From the NCBI GenBank assembly GCA_014380545.1, contig JACMJP010000187.1, positions 1-12,683 on the forward strand: 12,683 nt of DNA. The letters are read 5' to 3'. Numbering within the stretch: position 1 is the first letter of the stretch; every line of letters starts with the position of its first letter. This document shows, one piece after another, positions 1 through 6,923 of the stretch. Source of the stretch: Chitinophagales bacterium (GTDB taxonomy: Bacteria > Bacteroidota > Bacteroidia > Chitinophagales > BACL12). Below the pieces are notes generated by a model. That model did not search any database and was not told where the DNA came from. It saw only the letters and a list, made by a program, of their open reading frames with translations. The translations under genes and the position numbers were made by a program.

Positions 1-215
1 CTGCTAAGAGTTGCAAGTTTGTATTTATCTTTTAATAAACGAATAATATATTCAGCATGTGGGGTCTTACCGGTTCCTCCTGTACTTAAATTTCCGATGC
101 AAATAATTGGGAAATCAAATTCAAAACTGCGCAGCCATCCTTTGTTATATAAAAAATTACGTATAGAAATAATTATCCAAAATAAAATACTGAAAGGGAA
201 TAAAATTTTTCGCAT
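1..215 (-). CDS. lpxK: Tetraacyldisaccharide 4'-kinase LpxK, N-terminal part (cut by window edge)
   Basis: LpxK phosphorylates the 4' position of the tetraacyl disaccharide lipid A precursor, at the inner face of the cytoplasmic membrane. Seventy-one codons are visible, reading inward from position 215. The protein opens MRKILFPFSILFWIIISIRN, a hydrophobic helix followed by a basic stretch, as in LpxK membrane anchors. The family P-loop GNLSTGGTGKTPH follows at about residues 41-53, and the sequence runs off at LATLS, where the family usually reads SRGYGR. The remaining three quarters or so of the protein lies outside the window. An in-frame ATG at 233 would add six residues (MTYLSP). I prefer 215 because the family starts close to the hydrophobic helix, but 233 cannot be excluded. 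Neither start has a Shine-Dalgarno sequence. The gene starts immediately after the terminator of the gene upstream, so it should have its own promoter, which I could not place. Confidence 0.9.
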   Translation of the reverse strand, partial: MRKILFPFSILFWIIISIRNFLYNKGWLRSFEFDFPIICIGNLSTGGTGKTPHAEYIIRLLKDKYKLATLS

Positions 216-239
216 GGGGCTAAGATAAGTCATTTAACA

Positions 240-270
240 AAAAAGGCAATCTTAATAAGATTGCCTTTTT
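240..270 (-). terminator. Intrinsic terminator after the 293-793 gene
   Basis: A perfect 14-bp inverted repeat (240-253 paired with 257-270) with a 3-nt loop. On the minus strand it reads AAAAGGCAATCTT, loop, AAGATTGCC and a run of six T. It lies 23 bp after the stop codon of the 293-793 gene, in the right orientation to end that transcript. The A-rich left arm makes it structurally bidirectional, but no plus-strand gene runs into it. Confidence 0.85.
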
Positions 271-292
271 GAGTTCTATTTAATTCTTTCAA

Positions 293-793
293 TTATATAA
301 GAGAAAGATCAACAATACCTTTTTGCTTACTGCGATCCCATGTTTTACTACTTACAATCTCATTGATAATATAATTTCCTTCTGCATGAGAACCAACGAT
401 ATTTAAATTCATTGTAAACCCTGTTTTTGTTCCGGGTTTAAAATTAGACCCATCATGATTGCCAAAATGAATATCACCCTTGAACTGAATACTTAAATTA
501 CCGGAAACATCCTTTTGCGCTTCCCCAAATATTTCAAACCTTCCAAACAACTTATTTTCATCACATGTTCCAATACATTTATACTTATTGTTACCGAGAT
601 AGGAAATGATGCATTGAACATTTTCTTTTTTATCAACTGTTATGTTAGTAGCTGTACCTTCAAAATTCATGTCATTTTCCTTACTAGTCTGAATTAATTC
701 CCTGGAATTATTTTCACTAATCTCTTTACCTGATAAACTTATCACTGCGGATAAAATTATTACAGCGATTGGAAGGATTAATACTTTTTTCAT
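293..793 (-). CDS. Small exported protein of unknown function
   Basis: I do not recognise a family. The 166-residue product has an N-terminal signal or membrane-anchor segment: basic MKK, then a hydrophobic run to about residue 21, with no lipobox cysteine. The rest is polar and looks beta-rich, with alternating hydrophobic residues and many Gly and Asn between about 45 and 166. It contains three cysteines (about C61, C73, C77), so a disulphide is possible after export. It is probably periplasmic or surface-exposed. The ATG at 793 is the natural start because the signal sequence begins there. The gene appears to be a single unit, with a candidate -7 box at 837-844 and a strong terminator at 240-270. 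Its role cannot be inferred from neighbours, because the adjacent operon and lpxK look unrelated. Confidence 0.7.
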   Translation of the reverse strand: MKKVLILPIAVIILSAVISLSGKEISENNSRELIQTSKENDMNFEGTATNITVDKKENVQCIISYLGNNKYKCIGTCDENKLFGRFEIFGEAQKDVSGNLSIQFKGDIHFGNHDGSNFKPGTKTGFTMNLNIVGSHAEGNYIINEIVSSKTWDRSKQKGIVDLSLI

Positions 794-1318
794 ATTGAGT
801 ATTTTTAAGTGATTAAAATTCTAAATAAATATAGCGCAAATATAGTCACGAATAAAAATATATCCACCACTAAAGTACTTTATTACTTAATATATCGGGC
901 TCCTCATAATTCACAATTTTAGTTTTAATTGTACTATTTTTTGGAATAAAGGATGCCCAAAAAACTATTTACCAATGCTATCAATGGTTTGTTAATACTG
1001 CAGACATTTACTTTTGGTGTTATTAGATACTGTTTTTTAGTCACTAAACACACATACCTGTAACTTCAGGGTATTTTTGTAAGTGATACCAGTTTGAACA
1101 TCTGCAGCTTTTACCATCACAATGGCAATTGCTAATTTATACTGTCGGTTCAAATCCTGCCCAAGTTCCTTCCTGAATTTATCTTATTTTGAATACATCC
1201 TCACATTTCTTTGTATCCAGTATGCATTTAAATACAGTTAAGTTGGTCCTTTAGTTCATTTTTGAAAAACCTTCCCGTTTAAGGCATAATTATTTTTCCT
1301 TTATCGAAGTAATAAAAA
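794..1318. other. 525-bp stretch without a convincing gene; possible decayed coding sequence
   Basis: This lies between the end of the TPR gene and the start of the 293-793 gene. Near the TPR end, on the minus strand, a weak hairpin (CCTT/AAGG arms at 1270-1284, then five T) could act as a terminator. The best minus-strand reading is an open stretch at 1037-1183 of 48 codons plus a stop (containing KLAIAIVMVKAADVQTGITY), with no clear start. An adjacent frame gives a cysteine-rich reading (CHCDGKSCRC) interrupted by stops. On the plus strand, 953-1063 could encode a 36-residue peptide starting MPKKLF with one hydrophobic stretch and AAAGG just before the ATG. The sequence GGTTCAAATCC at 1147-1157 resembles a tRNA T-loop, but no tRNA folds around it. 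None of these is strong enough to call a gene. Confidence 0.5.
837..844 (-). promoter_or_regulatory. Candidate Bacteroidota -7 box for the 293-793 gene
   Basis: On the minus strand the bases read TATATTTG, matching TAnnTTTG exactly. The box sits about 43 bp upstream of the ATG at 793, giving a leader of roughly 35-40 nt. I see no good -33 TTTG at the usual distance, so this is only a candidate. Confidence 0.4.
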
Positions 1319-2830
1319 TCACTCCTTAAGGAAAATTCCCTTTATTTCAATTGCAAAAGCATTGTCAGGGTTATATTCCAACAGCCGGTTTAAAAGCGAG
1401 TTTGCAGTGCTTTTATCCTTTACAAATAAGCTGTAAAGTATGTAAGAATAGTATACTGCCGGGTCGTCTTTATTAAGTTTATATGCAGCATTAAAATATT
1501 GGTCGGCTTTTTTATAGTCATCTTCCAATAAATAAATATTTCCTATCTGTATCATCGCCTGATAACAGGCTGAGTCAACTTCAATTGCTTTATACATGAA
1601 TTGCTTACCGCTTTCAAGATCATTTTTAACTGCCTTAAATATTCCTGCCATCACATAATCAGTTGCAACATTGTAAACAGCAGCTTTATCTTCAATTTTT
1701 TTATTTGCCCAAATTTCAGCATTTGTTGAGTCATTCATAAAAAGATAGCAGGCAATAATATTTGAGTAAGCATCTGCAACATTATCCTGCGCATCTCTAT
1801 ATTTTGCATCTTTATATTGTATTGATTTTTTAAAATCTCTGATTGATTCATCAAAATTGTTTTGCAGCATATTGATGGTTCCATGAGATAAATATACAGG
1901 ATAATAATTCTTAAATTCTTTTGATTTGAGAAATACGGAAAACTCCTTTTCATACTTTTTTAATTGGCTTAAATCTTCATCAGAAAATTTAAATCTTATT
2001 TTATGCGGAGGTTGTGGTTCAGCATTTAAAAAATATGGAATCAGCAGTTTATAAAAAAATGTAAAGTATTTACAGCACAATACAGAAAACTGCACCTCTA
2101 TATTCTCTTTGTAATTATTTGCAGCTTTATCTAAAAAAGAAAAATCAGATTTGAAATTTGCTGATTCTCCTATAGCTGCATTTAAATTTGCAGAGCTCTG
2201 TATCAGGAAAATTTCAGGAAAAACAAGAGCCATAACTTTATATAGATAGGAATCGGGTATCTCAGGATATAAACCTATCGCCTTATCTGCATGTATATTT
2301 GCCTGCGTATAATCTCCGGCAAAAAGAAACAGGGAACTCATAGCAATTGAAGCTAAAGTGTCATTTGGAGCAATTTCTAATTTTTTCTGATTATACAATA
2401 TGGCTTTAAGCAAATCATTAGTTTCAAGGCTTAGCATCATAAGCGCATCAATTGCATTTGTATCGGCAGGGTTTTGTATTAGTTTTTCTTCGTATCCCTT
2501 TTTTGCTTCATTATAATATTGGATTGATAAAGTTTTTCTGTTTAGTTTTTCATATAAACCGGCAATTCTAAATACAATATTAAGATCATAATTATTTTTT
2601 AGTGAATCCAAAAGCTCCTCAACCTTTTCAAATGAAGGTTCCTCTTTCGTTGTTTTTTCAAATCTTTTAATGTAGAAATCGTTACTGTGATAACTCAGAT
2701 TTATATCTGCAGTGAGTTCGAATTGTTCCCGTACATATTTTTTTAATAATGCTGTATCCTGCGCATTGCTTAATAATGGGCAGAAAAACAGAAATATTAA
2801 TAATGCCGGTTTGAAAATATTCTTTTTCAA
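1319..2830 (-). CDS. Exported tetratricopeptide-repeat (TPR) protein
   Basis: The 503-residue protein has a standard signal peptide (MKKNIFKPALLIFLFF...SNA), with likely cleavage after residue 23 and mature QDT. The rest is almost wholly helical and rich in TPR signatures. Examples are the helix pair at about 85-115 (IAGLYEKLNRKTLSIQYYNEA), repeats at about 125-190 (FAGDYTQANIHADKAI), a middle repeat with DESIRDFKKSIQYKDAKYRD, and clear C-terminal repeats at about 423-490 (GNIYLLEDDYKKADQYFNAA). No enzymatic domain is visible. TPR arrays are protein-interaction scaffolds, so a periplasmic assembly or binding role is an inference and no partner can be named. It is the last gene of the group that starts with the MFS transporter, 30 bp after the NTF2-like gene. 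The ATG at 2830 is fixed by the signal peptide. Confidence 0.85.
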   Translation of the reverse strand: MKKNIFKPALLIFLFFCPLLSNAQDTALLKKYVREQFELTADINLSYHSNDFYIKRFEKTTKEEPSFEKVEELLDSLKNNYDLNIVFRIAGLYEKLNRKTLSIQYYNEAKKGYEEKLIQNPADTNAIDALMMLSLETNDLLKAILYNQKKLEIAPNDTLASIAMSSLFLFAGDYTQANIHADKAIGLYPEIPDSYLYKVMALVFPEIFLIQSSANLNAAIGESANFKSDFSFLDKAANNYKENIEVQFSVLCCKYFTFFYKLLIPYFLNAEPQPPHKIRFKFSDEDLSQLKKYEKEFSVFLKSKEFKNYYPVYLSHGTINMLQNNFDESIRDFKKSIQYKDAKYRDAQDNVADAYSNIIACYLFMNDSTNAEIWANKKIEDKAAVYNVATDYVMAGIFKAVKNDLESGKQFMYKAIEVDSACYQAMIQIGNIYLLEDDYKKADQYFNAAYKLNKDDPAVYYSYILYSLFVKDKSTANSLLNRLLEYNPDNAFAIEIKGIFLKE

Positions 2831-2860
2831 TTTTGAATTAGTTTAAATCACAAAAAAATC

Positions 2861-3313
2861 CTATTTATTTTCAGCTGGAATTGGTGTATCATTCCCTCCA
2901 TCAAGCAACATCTTCCATGAACCATCCTTCTGTTTTTTCCAGACTGTAGTATAATTACCATAATATACAGTATCCGGTGTTGTGAATTTCCAGTTACCCC
3001 AGGTGTAGCCAAGTTCTCCGGATTCGGCAACGCTGCCATCAACCGGGTACCACGATATAGATTTTGTTCCCGCATCATTGCCATATTTAGCTGCAATTGT
3101 TGCTTTGCCAACAGCAGGAAGTTGCCCGTTATTTAATTTCACAATATCATCAGCAGCATATTTTAAAAATGCTTTATTAAATCCATGTTCAAGTGCATAA
3201 TTGCAAAATTCTTTTTCTGTATTAAATATTGCTAGCTTATTTTCTGCAACAGTATTTTGTGCATTACAATATATTGTTGCAAGGGTTAATAATACTATGA
3301 TATAGTTTTTCAT
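2861..3313 (-). CDS. Exported NTF2/SnoaL-like (DUF4440-type) small protein
   Basis: From the ATG at 3313 the product has 150 residues. I chose this start because it begins a clean signal peptide (MKNYIIVLLTLATIYCNAQ), with likely cleavage after about residue 18. The open frame continues upstream to 3361, but that would add 16 polar residues and overlap the peptidase gene. The mature part follows the DUF4440/SnoaL pattern: an N-terminal helix (FCNYALEHGFNKAFLKYAADD), a GQLPAVGKATI turn, then strands with LGYTWGNWKF, YYGNYTTVWKKQ and DGSWKMLLDGG. Such cone-shaped folds bind small ligands or act as minor enzymes. No catalytic residues can be assigned, so the function is unknown. CNAQ is not a lipobox, because the residue before the Cys is Tyr. 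The gene lies 37 bp after the S46 peptidase gene and 30 bp before the TPR gene, so it is probably cotranscribed with both. Confidence 0.8.
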   Translation of the reverse strand: MKNYIIVLLTLATIYCNAQNTVAENKLAIFNTEKEFCNYALEHGFNKAFLKYAADDIVKLNNGQLPAVGKATIAAKYGNDAGTKSISWYPVDGSVAESGELGYTWGNWKFTTPDTVYYGNYTTVWKKQKDGSWKMLLDGGNDTPIPAENK

Positions 3314-3350
3314 ATAGATTAATTTTTTATTAGCTGAAATTATAATTTTA

Positions 3351-5501
3351 TTATTCAACAATATTTAATTCTTTTATAATATTCTGTGCATTTGCATATT
3401 TATCAATAATAAATAATGTGTAGCGTACATCCAGTGAAATATTCCGGCAGCGATTATAATCATACATAATGTCGCTCATAGTTCCTTCCCAAACCCGGTC
3501 GAAGTTTGTGCCGATCAGTGCACCGTTTGCATTTAATACAGGGCTGCCTGAATTTCCTCCTGTTGTATGATTGGTTGCAATGAATGCAATGGGGAGATGC
3601 CCATTCTTATCTGCATATTTTCCGAAATTATCATCTTTAAATAATTGTAACAAATTGTCCGGCACATCAAATTCTTCGTCATCATTTATATATTTTCTCT
3701 CGATACCATCATCGGTGGTTGCAAAATAATAGTACACACCATCTCTGGGATAATATCCTTTCACATTTCCAAATGTTACCCGCAATGTTGAATTTGCATC
3801 CGGATAAAAATTCTTTTCGGGTTGCATTCTCATTTGCGCCTCCATGTATTGTTGCATCATACCGGAAATTTTTTCATTATAAGGTGCAATGGTGTTTTTT
3901 GATATTATTTCATACGGCGTATATAATTCATTATATAATTTATATGCCGGGTCATTAAGTAATTTTTTAATTTTCTTCTTATTAATATTTGTCAGCAATT
4001 TTTTAACATCATCATAATTTGATAAATACGATTTTTCAAATACCGCATCCGCCCACACATTAAAATCACCATTATATTTTATAACCTGTTGCCTGAAATA
4101 TTCGGGTTGCAGATCTGCTGAAATACTATCCGCATATATCTTCAGCATAGTTGCAAACATTTTTTTATCCAGGGGGGTATAATAATTCTTAAACCAACCA
4201 CCTGCATTTGCAAGCAAAACATCTGCATCACTCTGTAAGTCTGCATTATCAATTGTATCAGTCTTTGAAATATTTGCAATTTCGTGAAATTTAGAAGCAT
4301 AGTTTAAAATCTCAACAGCAAAAACCGCTTCAGTAATATAATCCATCAATTCACTATAAGGTTTAAAATCAGCATACGTTTTTTCAAATTCAATAAGTAA
4401 ATCAGCATCATTATTTGATATTGCACTCATGGCTGACCATGCCCGGAATTTATTTTCAAATTCTTTTTTCTTTGTTATTGCATCATTTGCTTTTAAACCG
4501 ATAGTTTCACCTTTCCATTTTTTATATGCGTTTGCTAACCCTTTTGCCTTGCTTGCATACATCAGTGTTACTGTGTCATTGCCACTCATAAATTCATCCA
4601 TCACATCCAATCTTGCGTCACGGCATGCAATGCGGTTTGGGTTTGTTGTATTAATAAGCAGATCAACTGCGTAGCTTGTTAAATATTCCTGTGTTTTGCC
4701 CGGGAATCCAAATACCATTGTAAAATCATTTTCCTCAACACCTTTTATTGAAATTGGAAAATAATATCTGGGTTTAAAAGGAATATTTTCTTCGCTATAT
4801 GTTGCAGGTTTATTTTCTTTATTTGCATAAATGCGGAACAAAGAAAAATCTCCGGTATGCCGGGGCCAAACCCAGTTATCTGTTTCCCCTCCAAAACTCC
4901 CAACACTTGATGGAGGTGCACCAACAAGGCGAATATCGTTAAAAGTTTCAGTTACGAATAAATAAAATTGATTACCGTAATAAAATGATCTTGTGTAAGC
5001 GCCGTAATGCGTACCTGTTGTTGCCGTTTTTTCGAGCGCTGCTGCTAATTCATTTATTTTAGCGGAACGTTCCTGTGATGTCATTGCATCATTTAAAAAA
5101 GGGATTATTTTATCCGTAACATCTTCCATGCGAATAATAAAAGTTACGCTTAATCCCGGTGCCGGTATTTCATCTTTTTTATCATATGTCCAAAAACCAT
5201 CTCTTAAATAATTTTTTTCGACGGAACTTGCAGCATTAATCGCAGAAAATCCACAATGATGATTTGTTAAAACCAAACCTTCATTTGAAATTACTTCACC
5301 TGTGCATCCGCCACCAAATAACACTACAGCATCTTTCATACTAGTATTGTTTATGTCATACACATCTTTTGCAGTGAGCTGAAAACCCTGCTTTTGCATT
5401 TGTGCTTCATTTTGTTCCAATAAGATAGGAAGCCACATGCCTTCCTGCGCAAAACCGCTTGTTGCGATGTAAAAACTGAAAACTAAAATTATTTTTCTCA
5501 T
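3351..5501 (-). CDS. S46-family dipeptidyl peptidase, DPP11-like (predicted Asp/Glu preference)
   Basis: A serine exopeptidase that removes dipeptides from the N-termini of peptides in the periplasm; the family (DPP7/DPP11) is typical of Bacteroidota. The 716-residue length is normal for S46. A signal peptide ends at about residue 18 (GFAQEGMW). Catalytic motifs are all present: TNHHCG with His82, RHTGDFS with Asp218, and TGGNSGSPV with Ser651. In the family the residue 18 after the catalytic Ser sets specificity: Gly in DPP7 and Arg673 in Porphyromonas gingivalis DPP11. Here NFDRVWEG places Arg669 exactly 18 after Ser651, so I infer cleavage after acidic P1 residues. The start codon overlaps the MFS stop by 4 bp (ATGA), which suggests translational coupling. 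The released dipeptides may feed amino-acid catabolism. The family call is near certain; the specificity is inference. Confidence 0.95.
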   Translation of the reverse strand: MRKIILVFSFYIATSGFAQEGMWLPILLEQNEAQMQKQGFQLTAKDVYDINNTSMKDAVVLFGGGCTGEVISNEGLVLTNHHCGFSAINAASSVEKNYLRDGFWTYDKKDEIPAPGLSVTFIIRMEDVTDKIIPFLNDAMTSQERSAKINELAAALEKTATTGTHYGAYTRSFYYGNQFYLFVTETFNDIRLVGAPPSSVGSFGGETDNWVWPRHTGDFSLFRIYANKENKPATYSEENIPFKPRYYFPISIKGVEENDFTMVFGFPGKTQEYLTSYAVDLLINTTNPNRIACRDARLDVMDEFMSGNDTVTLMYASKAKGLANAYKKWKGETIGLKANDAITKKKEFENKFRAWSAMSAISNNDADLLIEFEKTYADFKPYSELMDYITEAVFAVEILNYASKFHEIANISKTDTIDNADLQSDADVLLANAGGWFKNYYTPLDKKMFATMLKIYADSISADLQPEYFRQQVIKYNGDFNVWADAVFEKSYLSNYDDVKKLLTNINKKKIKKLLNDPAYKLYNELYTPYEIISKNTIAPYNEKISGMMQQYMEAQMRMQPEKNFYPDANSTLRVTFGNVKGYYPRDGVYYYFATTDDGIERKYINDDEEFDVPDNLLQLFKDDNFGKYADKNGHLPIAFIATNHTTGGNSGSPVLNANGALIGTNFDRVWEGTMSDIMYDYNRCRNISLDVRYTLFIIDKYANAQNIIKELNIVE

Positions 5502-6787
5502 ATAATATGTTTTTTATTTCGGGTTTCTATTAGTTCCACAGATACTTTTTGTTCAGTTTTTTGAGTCATTTTTTCTATTGCGTATAAAATACATGCTAAT
5601 GTAATGATACATATGCTGCTCATTACCCACCACAATGTAGCATAATTAAAATGTTCGATAAAGTAAGTTCCGATAAGCGGTGCAAAAATAAATGCTGAAG
5701 ACCAGGTCATGCTATAAATACCAATGTATTTTCCCCTGTTCATCTCATTCGACCGCTTTATAATTAATGTCATCATAAAGGGCATTGCAAGAATTTCAGA
5801 TATACTCATTAGAAACATGGAAACATATAAAATGAACGGATGATTAGTTGAGTTTAACAGCATCATAGCAACTGACAATAATAAAATACCAACAGCTATA
5901 ATGTGTTTTATAGCATATTTTTTCTCGAAGGAATATACTACAGGCATTTCAAAAACAAATACAATAAATCCGTTTAATGCCAGCAATATTCCAATGGCTG
6001 GTTCAGATAAAAAGTGAACGTTCCTATAAAATAGCGGCAGCGAATTCCACATCTGAAAAAAAACAATCGCATAACCGATAGTACAAAAACAAAATATAAT
6101 AAAAATCCTATCATAAAATGGATTTATAAACCCCGGTTTCTTTTCATGCTGATTTTCTATTTCAGACACATGTGAATCTTCATTCTTTTCTTTGTGTGTT
6201 GCATATTGTTTCTTGAAATAAATATAATAGGCAATTCCTGCAGCAATGCATGTTAATCCGTCGCCAATAAATATCCATACATATCCAACCACAGCCAATA
6301 CTCCTGCCAGAGCAGGTCCTATGCTTGCACCGAGATTAATGGCCATTCGAATTAATGAAAAAGACCTTGTAGTGTTTTCTTTGGTTGAATAGTTTGCAAT
6401 GGAAGCCGTCATTGCGGGGCGCAGCGATTCAGTAATAATACTTGCAAATAAAATTGATACGCACAACAAATAAAATGACTGGACAAATGTGAGAAGCACG
6501 AAACAAATTCCGCCGCCAATTAAACTGAACAATACAACTTTAAAATAACCGATTCGATCAGCTAAGTATCCGCCGAAATAAGAACCTATCATCGAGCCGG
6601 CACCGAAAATACTTAATACAACTCCCGCCTGCTGCACAGTAAATTTTAAATCTTCTGTAAGATATAACCCGAGAAATGGCAATACCATCATGCCGCTTCT
6701 GTTAATTAAAGTAATAAATGCAAGCAACCATGAAGAACGGGATAAACCGCTGTAAGAATCCTTATATAATCTGATGATTTGCCGCAT
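5498..6787 (-). CDS. MFS transporter, 12-TM, substrate unknown
   Basis: A 429-residue inner-membrane secondary carrier of the major facilitator superfamily. The first half shows the opening NRSGMMVLPFLGLYL, a motif A in the loop after TM2 (GGYLADRIGYFK, about residues 72-83) and a motif C-like segment in TM5 (NLGASIGPALAG, about 151-162). A charged central loop (about 191-227, rich in Lys, Glu and His) separates the two six-helix halves, and the C-terminus is charged. Length and layout fit DHA1-type drug or metabolite transporters, and the sequence does not reveal the substrate. It is the first gene of the run that continues into the S46 peptidase with an ATGA overlap. That makes a peptide or amino-acid related role tempting but unproven, and it does not look like the POT peptide transporters. 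The ATG at 6787 is the only sensible start. Confidence 0.9.
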   Translation of the reverse strand: MRQIIRLYKDSYSGLSRSSWLLAFITLINRSGMMVLPFLGLYLTEDLKFTVQQAGVVLSIFGAGSMIGSYFGGYLADRIGYFKVVLFSLIGGGICFVLLTFVQSFYLLCVSILFASIITESLRPAMTASIANYSTKENTTRSFSLIRMAINLGASIGPALAGVLAVVGYVWIFIGDGLTCIAAGIAYYIYFKKQYATHKEKNEDSHVSEIENQHEKKPGFINPFYDRIFIIFCFCTIGYAIVFFQMWNSLPLFYRNVHFLSEPAIGILLALNGFIVFVFEMPVVYSFEKKYAIKHIIAVGILLLSVAMMLLNSTNHPFILYVSMFLMSISEILAMPFMMTLIIKRSNEMNRGKYIGIYSMTWSSAFIFAPLIGTYFIEHFNYATLWWVMSSICIITLACILYAIEKMTQKTEQKVSVELIETRNKKHII

Positions 6788-6887
6788 GAATGGTGCTGCA
6801 AAAATAAAATTTGCACAGAGAAGAATCGCTTAAATCCTATTTTTTAGTTTTATTTAACTTTCACTCATACTTACAATAAGCTGCCTG

Positions 6888-6895
6888 CAAATTTA
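6888..6895 (-). promoter_or_regulatory. Candidate -7 box for the MFS-peptidase operon
   Basis: In the 136-bp gap between argS and the MFS gene, the minus strand reads TAAATTTG, an exact TAnnTTTG match about 100 bp upstream of the MFS ATG. A second match (TATTTTTG, 6799-6806) lies closer, but would leave a leader of only about 5 nt. Neither has a well-spaced -33 TTTG. No argS terminator hairpin is visible here, so read-through from argS is also possible. Confidence 0.3.
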
Positions 6896-6923
6896 TTATT
6901 GGTGAGTAAATGAGATAGTTTTT

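Noticed and set aside
19..228. Plus-strand 69-codon open frame at the left edge
   Set aside because: It lies antisense to the clear LpxK N-terminus with its GGTGKT P-loop, and its own translation resembles nothing.
1100..1172. A complete tRNA gene around the GGTTCAAATCC sequence
   Set aside because: No 7-bp acceptor stem, D arm or anticodon arm with a 7-base loop can be formed in the right places.
3314..3361. Upstream extension of the NTF2-like gene to 3361
   Set aside because: The extra 16 residues precede a perfect signal peptide and would overlap the end of the peptidase gene; the ATG at 3313 fits better.
6799..6806. TATTTTTG as the main MFS promoter
   Set aside because: It would place the transcript start about 5 bases before the ATG; the box at 6888-6895 is the more ordinary choice, although neither is proven.
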